From Rubrivivax sp. (GTDB lineage: Bacteria > Pseudomonadota > Gammaproteobacteria > Burkholderiales > Burkholderiaceae_C): a stretch of DNA of 64,000 nucleotides. The position numbers and the translations under genes are program-made. Below are positions 25,256 through 33,842 of this stretch, piece by piece; the first letter of the stretch is position 1; each line of letters begins with the position of its first letter. Where the stretch lies: positions 55,923-119,922 of the forward strand of contig JALHMT010000016.1 in assembly GCA_022843905.1 (NCBI GenBank), written 5' to 3'. Below the pieces are notes generated by a model that ran no database searches, was not told the DNA's origin, and saw nothing but the letters and a program-made list of their open reading frames with translations.

Positions 25256-25618
25256 TCACCAGCCGAGGATGCTCCTGTGAGCCGCGGTGGCAAGCACCGT
25301 CAGGGGAAGGAAGAAGGCCCACGCGAACGTGCCGGCTCCGATGCGCCACTGCAGGCATCTTCCCAGCCACCCGCGCAGGCCAGGGCGGCCGCCCGTCCAC
25401 CCGATCAAGCTCAGCGCTGCAACCCCGGGACCGAAGCTGCCGAGCGCGGACAGCACGCCAGAGGCCTGCGCGGACTGGGGCTCGATGGCAGAGGCCCAAA
25501 GCCAGCATGACCACGACCAGGTGAACGCGATGACCAGGAAGGCCGTCCAGTGCGCCCTGCGTCCGTTGCCGGCGGCGGCCGGGTGACTGCCAGGCCCGGA
25601 CCGCGGCAGCATGTCCAT
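25256..25618 (-). CDS. Truncated CPBP-type membrane protein (N-terminal part only)
   Basis: 120 residues. Three hydrophobic segments resemble the N-terminal half of CPBP intramembrane proteases, including ALGSFGPGVAALSLIGWTGG and RPGLRGWLGRCLQWRIGAG. The frame stops right at the end of the neighbouring SOUL gene, before the EExxxR and HxxxN catalytic motifs, so it is probably a 5' remnant. AGGA lies before the ATG. Confidence 0.6.
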   Translation of the reverse strand: MDMLPRSGPGSHPAAAGNGRRAHWTAFLVIAFTWSWSCWLWASAIEPQSAQASGVLSALGSFGPGVAALSLIGWTGGRPGLRGWLGRCLQWRIGAGTFAWAFFLPLTVLATAAHRSILGW

Positions 25619-25652
25619 CGTTCCTGCGCCTCGTCTCCTGAGCTCTGGCGCT

Positions 25653-25874
25653 TCAGTCGAGAAGCACCAGGTGTCCGTGATCCTGGGCCGCTTCGATCTC
25701 TTCGACGGGCAGCGCCACGGAGCTCTGTCCACGTACGCCCCAGATGATGTCGATGAACCGTCCCCCCAGGCTCTCGACGAGGCAGGGCCCGATGGGGATG
25801 TTCTGTTTCCTCCCGCTGCCGGACAGGTAGGAGACTGGCCCTGTGATGCGTGCGCGGTGTGTGGTGATGTCCAT
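25653..25874 (-). CDS. Conserved small hypothetical protein
   Basis: 73 residues, MDITTHRARITGPVSYLSGS onward, ending EEIEAAQDHGHLVLLD. It has no domain I can name; composition is soluble and balanced. A GGGGCAGGAC stretch just precedes the ATG. It sits beside a BON-domain gene and CbpA in the stress island and is probably a genuine gene. Confidence 0.6.
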   Translation of the reverse strand: MDITTHRARITGPVSYLSGSGRKQNIPIGPCLVESLGGRFIDIIWGVRGQSSVALPVEEIEAAQDHGHLVLLD

Positions 25875-25952
25875 GTCCTGCCCCTTGTTCTTCGTCGTGG
25901 TCTGGTACCCGGTTTCGCCCCTTTTGGGGCGTCCCGCGCCGCGTCGTCCGGT

Positions 25953-26168
25953 TCAATAGACGAGATTCATCTTGTCGACGACGTTGCGGACGCCGGCCGT
26001 ACCCCACGCTGACCGCGTGGCCAGATCGCGTTCGGACCAGCTGTGCATCGTGCCGGTGAGGGCGACGTCGCCACCCTCGACCTCCACGTCGATCTGTACG
26101 GCATGCACCGCAGGTTCCCACTTCAGTTCAACCATCACGTCTTGCTGCAGTTGCGAATCGGTCTTCAT
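25953..26168 (-). CDS. BON-domain protein
   Basis: 71 residues: MKTDSQLQQDVMVELKWEPA, then the BON core VQIDVEVEGGDVALTGTMHS and TAGVRNVVDKMNLVY. BON domains, as in OsmY, bind phospholipid or act in osmotic and envelope stress. There is no signal peptide, so it is presumably cytoplasmic. It contains a single repeat, shorter than OsmY. Confidence 0.85.
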   Translation of the reverse strand: MKTDSQLQQDVMVELKWEPAVHAVQIDVEVEGGDVALTGTMHSWSERDLATRSAWGTAGVRNVVDKMNLVY

Positions 26169-26229
26169 GGTCGTAGGTCCGGTTGGCTGAGGAGACAGTG
26201 GAGCCTGCGCTTCCCGGACTGCTCGGTAT

Positions 26230-26323
26230 GTGCGGCAGCGAACGCGCGACGAGTGACGAGTGACGACAGGCGACAGGCGACAGGCGACAGGCGACCTCAG
26301 GTCCCGAGTGTTCGCTGCCGCAC
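26230..26323. repeat. 14-bp inverted repeat enclosing 7-bp tandem repeats
   Basis: GTGCGGCAGCGAAC (26230-26243) and GTTCGCTGCCGCAC (26310-26323) are perfect inverted arms. Between them are GTGACGA-type 7-mers (about 26248-26266) and about 4.5 copies of GCGACAG (26264-26295). It lies in the 325-bp gap between the BON gene and cbpA. The tract is prone to slippage; the whole could fold into a long hairpin. Confidence 0.8.
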
Positions 26324-26493
26324 GGTCCTCGAGGCGCCTTGTGCGTAGGCTCATGGGGACACAGAAGACGTCCATGGATGAGCTTCATCCAGGGTTTCGG
26401 CACCTTCCCTTGGCCTGCTGCACGCCGACCCAGTTGATGAAGCGCCAGTACAGCCGTCGGGTCGATTGGCCATGAGCTGAAAGAGTGCCACGC

Positions 26494-27516
26494 ATGGAAT
26501 TCAAGGACTACTACGCCACGCTCGGTGTCGAGCGCACCGCCACGCAGGACGAGATCAAGCGCGCCTACCGCAAGCTGGCCCGCAAGTACCACCCCGACGT
26601 GAGCAAGGAACCCGATGCCGAGGCGCGCTTCAAGGAGGTGGCCGAGGCGCACGAAGCCCTGATCGACGCCGAACGCCGCGCGGCCTATGACGACATCGCG
26701 CAGCGCCGTGCCAGCGGCCAGCCCTTCGAACCGCCGCCCGGCTGGGACAGCGGCTACGAATTCAGCGGCCGCGGCCCCGGGGGCACGGCGGGTCGGCACC
26801 CACGCCGAAAGTCAGGCGACACAGGTGATGCCGGAGACTTCAGCGACTTCTTCGAATCGCTGTTCGGTCGGGGTGGCTTCGATGAAGCCGAAGGCCTGCA
26901 CCGTCGCAGCGCCGAGAACCGACAAGGCGGACCCTCCCCGGGCCGGGATCACCATGCCAAGGTCGCCATCGATCTGCTCGATGCCTACCGGGGCGCCAAG
27001 CGCATGATCTCCCCGCGCATGCCCGTTGTCGACGCGGCGGGGCAGACCACGCTGCAGGAGCGGCAACTCGAGGTCAACGTTCCCAAGGGCATTCGCGAAG
27101 GCCAGCACCTGCGGCTGTCCGGACAGGGCGCAGCCGGGCAGGGTGGCGGGCCCTCCGGCGACCTGTACCTGGAGATCCAGATCCTGCCGCACCCGGTGTT
27201 CCGGTTGGACGACAGCGACATCAGCTTCGACCTGCCCGTCGCGCCCTGGGAGGCCGCACTCGGCGCCACCGTGACGGCACCGACGCCCGACGGCAGCGTG
27301 CAACTCAGCGTGCCGCCGGGATCGTCGCAGGGGCGCAAGCTGCGCCTGAAGGGCAAGGGCATGCCGGGCAAGGTGCCTGGCGATCTTTATGCCGTGCTGA
27401 CCATGGCCCTGCCGCCTTCGGCTTCAGAGTCCGACCGAACGGCGTGGCGAGCCCTGGCCCATGCCTTTGCTGCCTACAACCCCCGTGCCGCACTGGAGGC
27501 TTCAAGCCATGGATGA
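26494..27516 (+). CDS. cbpA: Curved-DNA-binding protein CbpA, DnaJ-type co-chaperone
   Basis: 340 residues. The J domain (1-70) has HPD at 33-35, then a Gly/Phe-containing linker (SDFFESLFGRGGFDEA), and two C-terminal β domains with no zinc finger, the class II (CbpA) layout. It stimulates DnaK and binds DNA. ATG 26494 begins the usual EFKDYYATLGV; a GTG nine bases earlier is also in frame. It overlaps the following cbpM start by 8 nt. Confidence 0.95.
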   Translation: MEFKDYYATLGVERTATQDEIKRAYRKLARKYHPDVSKEPDAEARFKEVAEAHEALIDAERRAAYDDIAQRRASGQPFEPPPGWDSGYEFSGRGPGGTAGRHPRRKSGDTGDAGDFSDFFESLFGRGGFDEAEGLHRRSAENRQGGPSPGRDHHAKVAIDLLDAYRGAKRMISPRMPVVDAAGQTTLQERQLEVNVPKGIREGQHLRLSGQGAAGQGGGPSGDLYLEIQILPHPVFRLDDSDISFDLPVAPWEAALGATVTAPTPDGSVQLSVPPGSSQGRKLRLKGKGMPGKVPGDLYAVLTMALPPSASESDRTAWRALAHAFAAYNPRAALEASSHG

Positions 27517-27817
27517 GATCCTCGTGCTCACGACCCCAACCGTCGTCGTGGAAGAACATCTGTCGTTCACGCTGTCGGCGCTGTGCCAGGCCAGCGGCGC
27601 CCAGCAGCACTGGGTTCATGGGCTGGTGGCCGAAGGCCTGCTGCAGCCGACGGGGCAGGGCCCGGCCGATTGGCAGTTCAGTGGCGAAGCCTTGTCGCAG
27701 ACGCGCAGGGCCTTGCGTCTGGCCCGTGACTTCGAGCTGGGCCTGGCGGCCGTCGGCCTGGTGATCGACCTGCTGGCCGAAATCGATCGCTTGCGATCGA
27801 GACTGGGCCACCCTTGA
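27509..27817 (+). CDS. cbpM: Chaperone modulator CbpM
   Basis: 102 residues with a MerR-like helical fold, containing LSALCQASGAQQHWVHGLVA and LVIDLLAEIDRLRSRL at its C-terminus. CbpM binds the J domain of CbpA and inhibits it. The gene starts within the last codons of cbpA, the usual pairing. Confidence 0.9.
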   Translation: MDEILVLTTPTVVVEEHLSFTLSALCQASGAQQHWVHGLVAEGLLQPTGQGPADWQFSGEALSQTRRALRLARDFELGLAAVGLVIDLLAEIDRLRSRLGHP

Positions 27818-27946
27818 AAGCCTGCTGGCCCGCAGGCGACGGAGCGCAGTTGGCCAAGGCACCGACTGACGATGCCCTGAAGGATCCGACCCTCGCCGAC
27901 GTGGCCGCTGCGGTGGCTCTGGCGGCAAGGAAGGCGGGGCTGGCCG

Positions 27947-28417
27947 ATGGACAACGTCGCCATCGCTGTCGTCGTGCTGCTCGATGCCGTGCTGGGCTGG
28001 GTGCAGGAGGCCAGGGCCCGATCGCCTCGCTGCCGGGCGGCGCGCACGATCGATGTCCGCATATGGGTCGGCATCGCCGGCGTGGGGCTCGTCATGGCGC
28101 TGCTCACCCTGCTGACCATCGACCTGTTTCTGCCGGGGGCCGATCGAAGACCACGAGGATCTGACGCGCGCCCGCACAGCGGGCATCACGGTGCCGGTGC
28201 CGGCGCAACTCTTCGATTGCTTCAACGCCCGGTCCGAGACCTGCATCGCATGGCACGGCTTGTTCGCCAACCGCTGGTTGTGGGCCACGGTGCTGCTCTC
28301 AGTGGCGCTGCAGGTGGCCGTTGTCCATCTCGGCCTCCTCAACCAGGCATTCGGTACGCGCCGCTGTCGCTGGGGCCGTGGCACGTGTGCGTTGCGAACG
28401 CCAGCGGGGTGCTGTGA
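27947..28417 (+). pseudogene. Remnant of a P-type cation ATPase, internally deleted and frameshifted
   Basis: An early membrane segment DNVAIAVVVLLDAVLGWVQE (about 27947-28010) is joined to C-terminal segments: VGLVMALLTLLTIDLF, then in another frame AQLFDCFNARSETCIAWHG and LFANRWLWATVLLSVALQ (28191-28355), and back again in YAPLSLGPWHVCVANASG. The phosphorylation and nucleotide domains (about 500 residues) are missing. It matches PMR1/CtpF-like calcium or cation pumps. Confidence 0.85.
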
Positions 28418-28589
28418 TTCAGGGAGCTTTGGAAGCGGGTCCTTCGTACCTTGGCCCATGGTCGACGGGCGGTCGAGCCACCCTGAAGGCCTGCGGTCCT
28501 GCGCCGGATCGAGGGTGCGGCAACGAACAGATGATGGATGCAGAGGGTGCCAGACTGCGCCATGACATCGCCGTTCGCTGCCTGAGTCC

Positions 28590-28790
28590 ATGATCGCATT
28601 CCAGGTCAGCGACATGACGTGCACACGCTGCGCCGGCGCCGTGACGAAGGCGCTCAAGGCTGTCGACCGCGCCGCACTGGTGCAGGTCGATCTGGCGACG
28701 TTCACTGTCGAGATCGAATCCAGCACCGCGACCGCCAGGCAACTCAGTGACGCGATCAAGCGTGCGGGCTACTCGGCCGTAGCGGCATGA
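28590..28790 (+). CDS. Heavy-metal-associated (HMA) domain protein, CopZ-like
   Basis: 66-residue ferredoxin-like HMA domain with the metal motif MTCTRC (Cys11, Cys14). Such proteins are copper or other soft-metal chaperones that load P-type ATPases or other targets. It lies after an ATPase relic. Its stop overlaps the next start (ATGA), tying it to the nitroreductase. Confidence 0.9.
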   Translation: MIAFQVSDMTCTRCAGAVTKALKAVDRAALVQVDLATFTVEIESSTATARQLSDAIKRAGYSAVAA

Positions 28791-29986
28791 ACCCCCCTGG
28801 CGCCGAGCGCATCCCGATGACCATGAAGCCCGTTTCCTGCCCAGCCGGTGCAGCTGGAGCCATCCGGCGCAGGGCGTTCGTCGCCGCATCGCCAGCGCTG
28901 TTGCTTGCCGCGGCTACGCTGCCGGCGTGCTCTCGAGCCTCTGACCCCGACAGCTACGAGTCTGTCGCCGCGCGGATTCGGCGGGCGGATGCGATGGCGG
29001 GGTCCGGAGGGGCGCCGCTCGACCAGGAGCTCCCTCGTGAACTGGCGCGCGAACTGGTGCGGTTCGCGACGCTGGCCCCGTCCAGTCACAACACCCAGTG
29101 CTGGAAGTTCGCGGTGTCAGGCAGGGCCGTAACCATCCTGCCCGACCTGTCGCGGCGCTGCCCCGCCGTGGACCCTGACGACCACCATGTCTTCGTGACC
29201 CTGGGGTGTGCCACCGAGAACCTGACGCACGCCGCGCTGGCTCATGGGCTGCACGCAGAAACGCGCTTCGATGCCAGCCGAGGGGCCGTCCACGTCGCGC
29301 TGACACCGACGCCAACGAAGGCTTCGGCGCTTTACCAGGCGATTCCCGCACGGCAATGCACGCGGGGTGACTACGATGGAAAGCCGCTCTCGACCAACGA
29401 GCTGACACTGCTCGAACGCGCGGGCACCTCGAGCAGCGTGCGGGTGCTGCTGATGACGGAGCGTCCGGCCATGGAGCGCATGCTGGACTTCGTGGTTCAA
29501 GGCAACACGGCCCAAATGGCGGACCCGGCGTTCGTCAAGGAACTCAAGACCTGGATCCGCTTCAATGGCGCCGCTGCCCTTCGCACGGGCGACGGCCTGT
29601 ACGGCGTGTGCTCTGGCAACCCGAACATCCCGTCATGGATCGGCGATGCGGCGTTCGGGTGGTTCTTCACGCCCAAGGGCGAGAACGACAAGTGCGTGCG
29701 CCAGATGCGCAACTCTGCCGGCATCGCGGTGTTCGTCGGCGCGGCCGCCGACAAGGCCCATTGGGTGGACGTGGGGCGGGCTTATGAACGCTTCGCGCTG
29801 CAGGCCACGGCCCTCGGCATCCGCAACGCCTTCCTGAATCAACCCGTCGAGGTGGCTGCGGTGCGCTCGCCGTTTGCTGCCGAGCTCGGGCTCACGGGCC
29901 AGCGGCCGGATCTGGTGGTGCGCTTCGGTCGCGGGCCGACCCTGCCACCGTCGCTGCGCCGGCCGGTCGACGCCGTGATGGTCTGA
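28787..29986 (+). CDS. Exported nitroreductase-fold (Acg-like) protein with Tat/lipobox leader
   Basis: 399 residues. The leader has twin arginines (IRRRAFVAAS), a hydrophobic run and a lipobox-like LPAC, suggesting a Tat-exported lipoprotein. The nitroreductase-like domain begins with RFATLAPSSHNTQCWKF and contains a second half GRAYERFALQATALGIRNAF. Acg-type proteins cover or bind flavin in dormancy and hypoxia regulons. It is coupled to the HMA gene by an ATGA overlap. Confidence 0.8.
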   Translation: MNPPGAERIPMTMKPVSCPAGAAGAIRRRAFVAASPALLLAAATLPACSRASDPDSYESVAARIRRADAMAGSGGAPLDQELPRELARELVRFATLAPSSHNTQCWKFAVSGRAVTILPDLSRRCPAVDPDDHHVFVTLGCATENLTHAALAHGLHAETRFDASRGAVHVALTPTPTKASALYQAIPARQCTRGDYDGKPLSTNELTLLERAGTSSSVRVLLMTERPAMERMLDFVVQGNTAQMADPAFVKELKTWIRFNGAAALRTGDGLYGVCSGNPNIPSWIGDAAFGWFFTPKGENDKCVRQMRNSAGIAVFVGAAADKAHWVDVGRAYERFALQATALGIRNAFLNQPVEVAAVRSPFAAELGLTGQRPDLVVRFGRGPTLPPSLRRPVDAVMV

Positions 29987-30015
29987 ATCACCTGGGCGGC
30001 TCAGGAGCGATCCAC

Positions 30016-30219
30016 ATGGCATGGCCGCTCTGGCTCGGCTTGACCTTGTGCCTGCTGGCGGCTGCGGCAGTCGGCCTCACTGCCGTTGGCACGCGCCGGT
30101 GGGCTGGTGCTGCGCAAGGGCTGTGGGACAGCCTGGAAGCCGGCCGCATCGACGACAGGCGTGGCGGTCAGCGCGCTTCGCGTCGTGCTGTTGTCGGTGC
30201 GGCGTCCAGCTCGGCCTGA
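30016..30219 (+). CDS. Short membrane-anchored fragment (N-terminal part of a larger family)
   Basis: 67 residues, MAWPLWLGLTLCLLAAAAVG (one membrane helix), then RRWAGAAQGLWDSLEAGRI and a divergent Arg/Ala tail. AGGAG is 8 nt before the ATG. It looks like the anchor of a DUF6544-type protein whose soluble domain is lost. The identification is tentative. Confidence 0.35.
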   Translation: MAWPLWLGLTLCLLAAAAVGLTAVGTRRWAGAAQGLWDSLEAGRIDDRRGGQRASRRAVVGAASSSA

Positions 30220-30223
30220 CCCC

Positions 30224-30811
30224 TCACTCGATCTTCCCCAGCGCCACCCGGAATTCCTCCAGCCTGGCCTCGTAGGCGTCGGCCTGGCCGTAGTCGAGGA
30301 AGCGGTTGTAGCGGGCGTGCGTGCCCAGAATCTTGCGGGCGTGCTTGATCGGGCAGAAGTACTGCTCGGTTCGCGCCAGGATCTCGGCCATGTAGCCCAT
30401 CAGCCCGTTGCCGTACTCGCAATAGGTGCAGTGGAACTTCTCGATGAAGTTGAGGTAGCCGAGGTGGTGGCGGTCGAACACGAGGTAGTCGCTGCGCCGC
30501 ACCTTCACGATGCCGTAGATCGGGAAGCAGGCCCACTGGTAGAAGCTGACGCAGGCATCGAGCAGGAGCAGCGGAATCACCATGCCGTAGATCAGCGGCC
30601 CGGTGATCAGGTTCTGCGGCCTGTTGGTCACCAGCCAGCGGAAGAAGCTGGTCTTGAGCTTGCGATGAGCCTCTCTGGCCGAGCGCTCGAACTCGACGCG
30701 TTGGCCCTTGATCTGGAACAGCACCCTGCTCTCCTGATCGTGCACGGCGGTGAGCAGTTCCGCCTCGAGCGCGGCCATCTGGTTCAGGAGGTGGTTGATT
30801 CGATCGTTCAT
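30224..30811 (-). CDS. Hypothetical membrane protein with Cys cluster
   Basis: 195 residues: a helical N-terminal stretch (MNDRINHLLNQMAALEAELL), one or two hydrophobic segments (LITGPLIYGMVIPLLLLDAC), and then KFHCTYCEYGNGLMGYMAEI with a further Cys in YFCPIKHA. The CxxC-x20-C arrangement could bind a metal or redox centre. No named family was recognised. ATG 30811 was chosen since upstream codons overlap a promoter region. Confidence 0.65.
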   Translation of the reverse strand: MNDRINHLLNQMAALEAELLTAVHDQESRVLFQIKGQRVEFERSAREAHRKLKTSFFRWLVTNRPQNLITGPLIYGMVIPLLLLDACVSFYQWACFPIYGIVKVRRSDYLVFDRHHLGYLNFIEKFHCTYCEYGNGLMGYMAEILARTEQYFCPIKHARKILGTHARYNRFLDYGQADAYEARLEEFRVALGKIE

Positions 30812-30981
30812 GCGCCGAGCATAGGCCTGTGCGCCCAAGTGTCGATAGCGGTTTCGGATCCAGCGCAATGAAGCAGGGGTGCGCCGCCGAACAGACTGGC
30901 CAGCCTGTTGCCCCTACAACACCGTTGACCAGACACCCGCCACCCCTTCGTGGGTGGAACAACCACACGAGGAACCGAATC

Positions 30982-31668
30982 ATGCACAAGACCTTTTCCA
31001 CCTTGACCCTTGCAACGCTCACCGCAATGGGTGCGCTGGGCATGTCAGGCCCTGTCGCGGCGCAGGTGGCCGGCGGTACCACCACCGTCGAAGCCAGCAT
31101 CACCGAATCCACCAGGCTCGCCATGGGCTGGAGCGTCAAGAAGACCCTGATGGGCAAGACCGTCTACAACGACGCCGGCGTGAAGGTGGGCAAGGTGGAG
31201 GACCTGATCATCTCGCCCGACAGGAACGTGTCCTATGTCATCGTCGGCGCCGGCGGCTTCGTCGGCATCGGACGGCACGACGTGGCGATCCCGGTCACGC
31301 AGATCCAGGACAAGTCGGGCAAGCTGGTGATGGCCGGCGCGACCAAGGACTCGATCAAGGCCATGCCCGGGTTCACCTACGCCACCGACACCACGAAGCG
31401 CGATGCCTTCGTCGCAGCGGCCGACAAGGACATCGCCGACGGCAAGGCGGCTGTCGCCAGTCTCGAGAGGAAGGCCGGCGCGGCCGTCGCCGGAACCAAG
31501 ACCAAGATCGACGCGGACATCACCGCCCTTCAGATGGACGTGAAGTCGGCCGAGGCGAAGCTGTCGGAGATGAAGCAGGCCACGGCGATGCGCTGGAAGG
31601 AGTTCGAGGCCGACGTCGGCGCCGCCACGGCCCGTCTGCGCAAGTCGACCGACAAAGCGCTCGGCTGA
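30982..31668 (+). CDS. Exported PRC-barrel protein
   Basis: 228 residues. The signal peptide ends near PVAAQ (residue 28). The PRC-barrel core is KTVYNDAGVKVGKVEDLIIS then VSYVIVGAGGFVGIGRHDVA. An Ala/Lys/Glu-rich helical tail (about 150-228) probably forms a coiled coil. GAGGA precedes the ATG. Its neighbour is a DUF1269 protein with a similar coiled-coil tail; both are commonly linked to stress regulons. Confidence 0.88.
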   Translation: MHKTFSTLTLATLTAMGALGMSGPVAAQVAGGTTTVEASITESTRLAMGWSVKKTLMGKTVYNDAGVKVGKVEDLIISPDRNVSYVIVGAGGFVGIGRHDVAIPVTQIQDKSGKLVMAGATKDSIKAMPGFTYATDTTKRDAFVAAADKDIADGKAAVASLERKAGAAVAGTKTKIDADITALQMDVKSAEAKLSEMKQATAMRWKEFEADVGAATARLRKSTDKALG

Positions 31669-31719
31669 GCCGGTGCGCCTTCGAATGTTCGTTCTCTACG
31701 AAACTGAAATGGATCTCAC

Positions 31720-32520
31720 ATGAACAAGCTCCTGGTTGCCATCTTCGACAATGAAACGGCGGCGAACGCCGGTCTGAACGCCCTGCGCGCCCTGCACGCG
31801 TCGGGGGAGATCTCGCTGTACGCCCACGGCGTGATGGCCAAGGACGCCCAGGGGAGTCTCAGCATCAAGGAGTCCACGGACCCCGGCCCGACCGGCACGG
31901 TCACGGGCCTGGCGGTCGGCAGCCTGATCGGCCTGCTCGGCGGGCCGGTCGGCGTGGCCGTCGGTGCCGTCGCCGGAAGCGCCGCCGGGGCCGTCCGCGA
32001 CTTCTGGGTGGCCGGCGTGGGCCTGGACTTCATCGAAGCGGCCACCGAGCGGCTTCAGCCCGGCAAGGTGGCGCTGGTGGCGGAGATCGAGGAAGAGTGG
32101 GTGATCCCGGTGGACTCGGCGTTGGAAGCGGCCGGCGGCCATGTCTTCCGACGCACGCGAACCGAAGTGGCCGAGGCGCAGTTCGACCACGACATGGCGG
32201 CCGTCAAGTCCGAGATCAAGGACTTGGAGACCGAAGCTTCGCACGCCAGTGGTGCCGCCAAGACCAGGCTGCAGGGCAAGCTCGCTGCCGCCAAGGCAGA
32301 CCTGGATGGCGCCGTGCATCGCGCGCAGAAGCGGGCGGGCACGCTGAAGCAGGAGGCCGATGCCAAGGCCGAGTCGCTGAAGCTGCAGCTGGGCCAGGCC
32401 AAGGACGACGCCAAGGAGCGGATCGAAGACCGCATGAAGCGCGTCAAGAGCGCGTACCACGCGCGCGGCGCCAAGCTGGCGCAGGCCTGGAGCCTGACCA
32501 AGGAAGCGCTCACCGCCTGA
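31720..32520 (+). CDS. DUF1269 family protein with coiled-coil tail
   Basis: 266 residues. The N-terminal DUF1269 part (MNKLLVAIFDNETAANAGLN) has a glycine-rich hydrophobic hairpin (GLAVGSLIGLLGGPVGVAVG) and RTRTEVAEAQF. The last 100 residues are a long Ala/Lys/Glu helix similar in character to the previous gene's tail. It is about 50 nt downstream of the PRC-barrel gene. Function is unknown; the context is stress tolerance. Confidence 0.85.
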   Translation: MNKLLVAIFDNETAANAGLNALRALHASGEISLYAHGVMAKDAQGSLSIKESTDPGPTGTVTGLAVGSLIGLLGGPVGVAVGAVAGSAAGAVRDFWVAGVGLDFIEAATERLQPGKVALVAEIEEEWVIPVDSALEAAGGHVFRRTRTEVAEAQFDHDMAAVKSEIKDLETEASHASGAAKTRLQGKLAAAKADLDGAVHRAQKRAGTLKQEADAKAESLKLQLGQAKDDAKERIEDRMKRVKSAYHARGAKLAQAWSLTKEALTA

Positions 32521-32684
32521 TGGCGATGCATTCTTCTGGCCGCGCCGCACACCATCGGTACCCTGCCGGAAGAGACGCTGCTGGCCTTCGCCACCTCCTG
32601 GCAGGCCAGGCTGTCGCGCATTGGCGCGAAGTGCGGGCCGCGGTCTTGCGGCGGCCCGCCCCTCCCGCGCCATGATCGCTCGCT

Positions 32685-33164
32685 CTAGCCGTGTTTGTCG
32701 GGCGCGTGGGCGCTCTGCACCGACCAGGACGCGGGCTCGTCGTCCCTGTCGGCTTCGGCCGCCGCCGCTGTGGCCTGCACCTTGCCCGGGGCGTGGTGTG
32801 CGGGCGCGTAGATCGTGTACACCTGCATCGGTGTCGTTCCGATGTTGGTGATGTTGTGCCAGGTGCCTGCCGGCACGAGCACGCACCAACCGTCCGAGAC
32901 TTCCTTCTCGAACGTCAGCTTGTCCTTCGAGGGCCCCATCTGCACGCGCCCGCGTCCCGCGTCGAGGCGCAGGAACTGGTCGGTTTGCGGATGGGCCTCC
33001 AGACCGATGCTTCCGCCTCCGGGTATCGACATCAGTGTCACTTGAAGGTATTGCCCGCTCCAGGCGACTGAACGGTAGTCCGGGTTCTCCTTCGTCGCAC
33101 GTTCGATGTCGAAGGCTTGCGGCTGGGGTCCGATGTCGATGATCCTGTCGGCGGCGTTGCCCAT
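32685..33164 (-). CDS. Cupin-domain protein
   Basis: 159 residues. Cupin motif 1 is IPGGGSIGLEAHPQTDQFLR and motif 2 VLVPAGTWHNITNIG, so a metal may be bound by His/Gln/His. The family (sometimes annotated as mannose-6-phosphate isomerase-like cupin) occurs in stress islands. The tail is Ala- and Asp-rich. 45 nt separate it from the phosphatase gene upstream. Confidence 0.85.
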   Translation of the reverse strand: MGNAADRIIDIGPQPQAFDIERATKENPDYRSVAWSGQYLQVTLMSIPGGGSIGLEAHPQTDQFLRLDAGRGRVQMGPSKDKLTFEKEVSDGWCVLVPAGTWHNITNIGTTPMQVYTIYAPAHHAPGKVQATAAAAEADRDDEPASWSVQSAHAPDKHG

Positions 33165-33209
33165 GTCGAGGCTCCTTCTGGTTGTGAAAACAAGTCTGCG
33201 GGAATGAGA

Positions 33210-33842
33210 TCAGCTGGGGACGGCCTGCGCAGCGTCCGAGGGACATCGCCACCGGTGTACCGTGGCGTTCCACAACGAGATGACGCGCCGCGTCGGGTGG
33301 GCGGTCTCGAAGCCCAGGATGCCGATGGACGCAGGGGCGATGGCAAAGTGCTGGCCCTGGGTCACCGCAAGGCCTATCCATCGGGCTGCCAGAACCCGCC
33401 CGAACTGACCGTGCGAGAAGAGGACGATGTTGCCGGTGAGGTCTCGCAAGCGGGCGATGAGAAGGTCTGCGCGTTCGCTGACGTCCGAAGGTGCCTCTCC
33501 ACCGGGGCAGCCGTCCATCCAGACGTCCCAGGCGGGGTGCTGTTCGTGGATCTCCGCGGTGCGAAGCCCTTCGTAGTCGCCGTAGTCCCATTCGGCCAGG
33601 TTCTCATCGGCCTGGACGCCTGGCTCTCCGAACCCTGCCAGCGCGCAGGTGGACCGGGCCCGCAATCGGGGACTGGTCAGGACCAGCGAGAAGCTGATGT
33701 CTTTCAGCGCCGTGGCCAGTTCGCGTGCCATGGTTTCGCCCTGCGGCGTCAGCGGCAGGTCGGTGCGCCCCGTGTGCTGACCCGACAGGGACCACGCGGT
33801 TTCGCCATGACGGATGAAGTAGACCTGAAGGCGCGCCGTCAT
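33210..33842 (-). CDS. Histidine phosphatase (phosphoglycerate-mutase-like)
   Basis: 210 residues with the catalytic RHGETAW (His12), the second His in FSHGQFGRVLAARW, and Glu in LAEWDYGDYEG. It belongs to the cofactor-independent acid phosphatase branch of the PGM superfamily, related to CobC and GpmB. GGAGG lies just before the ATG, which overlaps the stop of the aldolase gene (ATGA). It may dephosphorylate a sugar phosphate in the phosphoketolase set. Confidence 0.9.
   Translation of the reverse strand: MTARLQVYFIRHGETAWSLSGQHTGRTDLPLTPQGETMARELATALKDISFSLVLTSPRLRARSTCALAGFGEPGVQADENLAEWDYGDYEGLRTAEIHEQHPAWDVWMDGCPGGEAPSDVSERADLLIARLRDLTGNIVLFSHGQFGRVLAARWIGLAVTQGQHFAIAPASIGILGFETAHPTRRVISLWNATVHRWRCPSDAAQAVPS

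Noticed and set aside
32521..32684. Possible gene after the DUF1269 protein
   Set aside because: A short frame reading FATSWQARLSRIG resembles nothing firmly and has no ribosome site.
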